A stretch of 64,000 nt of DNA from Microbacteriaceae bacterium (GTDB lineage Bacteria; Actinomycetota; Actinomycetes; Actinomycetales; Microbacteriaceae). The notes under the pieces are model-generated. The model was not told the DNA's origin, did not search any database, and saw only the letters and a list, made by a program, of their open reading frames with translations. The translations under genes and the position numbers were made by a program. The first letter of the stretch is position 1. Each line of letters opens with the position of its first letter. Shown in pieces: positions 63,937 through 64,000 of this stretch. The DNA is taken from assembly GCA_025464975.1 (NCBI GenBank), contig JAODMT010000009.1, forward strand, positions 340,151 through 404,150. Reading direction: 5' to 3'.

Positions 63937-64000
63937 TCCGGCGGTGTCCTACTCTCCCACAAGGTCCCCCTTGCAGTACCATCGGCGCAGAGAGTCTTAG
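63937..64000 (-). rRNA. rrf: 5S ribosomal RNA, 3' end (partial)
   Basis: The minus strand reads GCGCCGATGGTACTGCA followed by GGGAGAGTAGGACACCGCC, the conserved 3' half of actinobacterial 5S rRNA. Only about 64 bases are inside the window. The 23S and 16S genes should lie to the right, outside. The exact 3' end is uncertain by one or two bases. Confidence 0.95.

Overview
The window is about 64 kb of high-GC DNA from an actinobacterium, most likely a member of the Microbacteriaceae (Micrococcales). The case rests on mycothiol chemistry (Mca), a DUF6264 protein, DUF4245, DUF4307 and DUF501 genes, frequent GTG starts, and gene order. No phage, plasmid, transposase or CRISPR array was seen. This is an ordinary chromosome with a few lineage-specific cassettes.

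Layout. 1-2.9 kb: a sugar ABC importer (permease cut by the left edge, binding lipoprotein) divergent from a LacI-type regulator, with a near-perfect palindromic operator between them. 2.9-10 kb: mixed accessory genes (possible small secreted peptide, EamA exporter, zinc alcohol dehydrogenase, small membrane protein, alpha/beta hydrolase, large PEP-utilizing enzyme of rifampin-phosphotransferase type). 10-28 kb: a housekeeping block (ychF, methyltransferase, SseB-like, exonuclease, mmsA, rmuC, glpX, fbaA, ispH, xseA, xseB, DUF4245, carbonic anhydrase, fumC, phoH, class V aminotransferase). 28-33 kb: isoprenyl transferase, hemolysin III, small membrane protein, mca, DUF4307, greA, ilvA. These two blocks resemble the Rv1080c-Rv1112 neighbourhood of Mycobacterium tuberculosis as I remember it.

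33-38.5 kb: an AI-2E family permease and a four-gene PotABCD/Fe-type ABC importer. 38.7-47.7 kb: YcaQ-like glycosylase, internally duplicated lipoprotein, HtpX-LemA pair, TetR plus ABC-2 exporter, apt, APC permease. 47.7-52.3 kb: a tightly overlapping four-gene operon (TetR, MFS, fold-III PLP enzyme, sugar-lactone-type flavin oxidase), the best candidate for an uncharacterised catabolic system. 52.4-55.3 kb: an Ig-like/multi-membrane surface protein, a VOC protein, and a tRNA-Leu(UAA) with an unusually short variable arm. 55.4-62.9 kb: ndh, membrane-anchored subtilase, DUF501, FtsB/DivIC, eno, hisS, a candidate noncoding RNA, and mazG (compare Rv1021-Rv1025). 63-64 kb: a CPBP protease, then the terminator and 3' end of a ribosomal RNA operon (5S) on the minus strand.

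Together the core genes cover glycolysis/gluconeogenesis (fbaA, glpX, eno), the TCA cycle (fumC), isoprenoid supply (ispH, isoprenyl transferase), respiration (ndh), translation (hisS, ychF, tRNA, 5S), nucleotide salvage and housecleaning (apt, mazG), DNA repair (xseAB, rmuC, YcaQ-like), and thiol detoxification (mca). Function calls come from motif recognition by eye; no database search was run.
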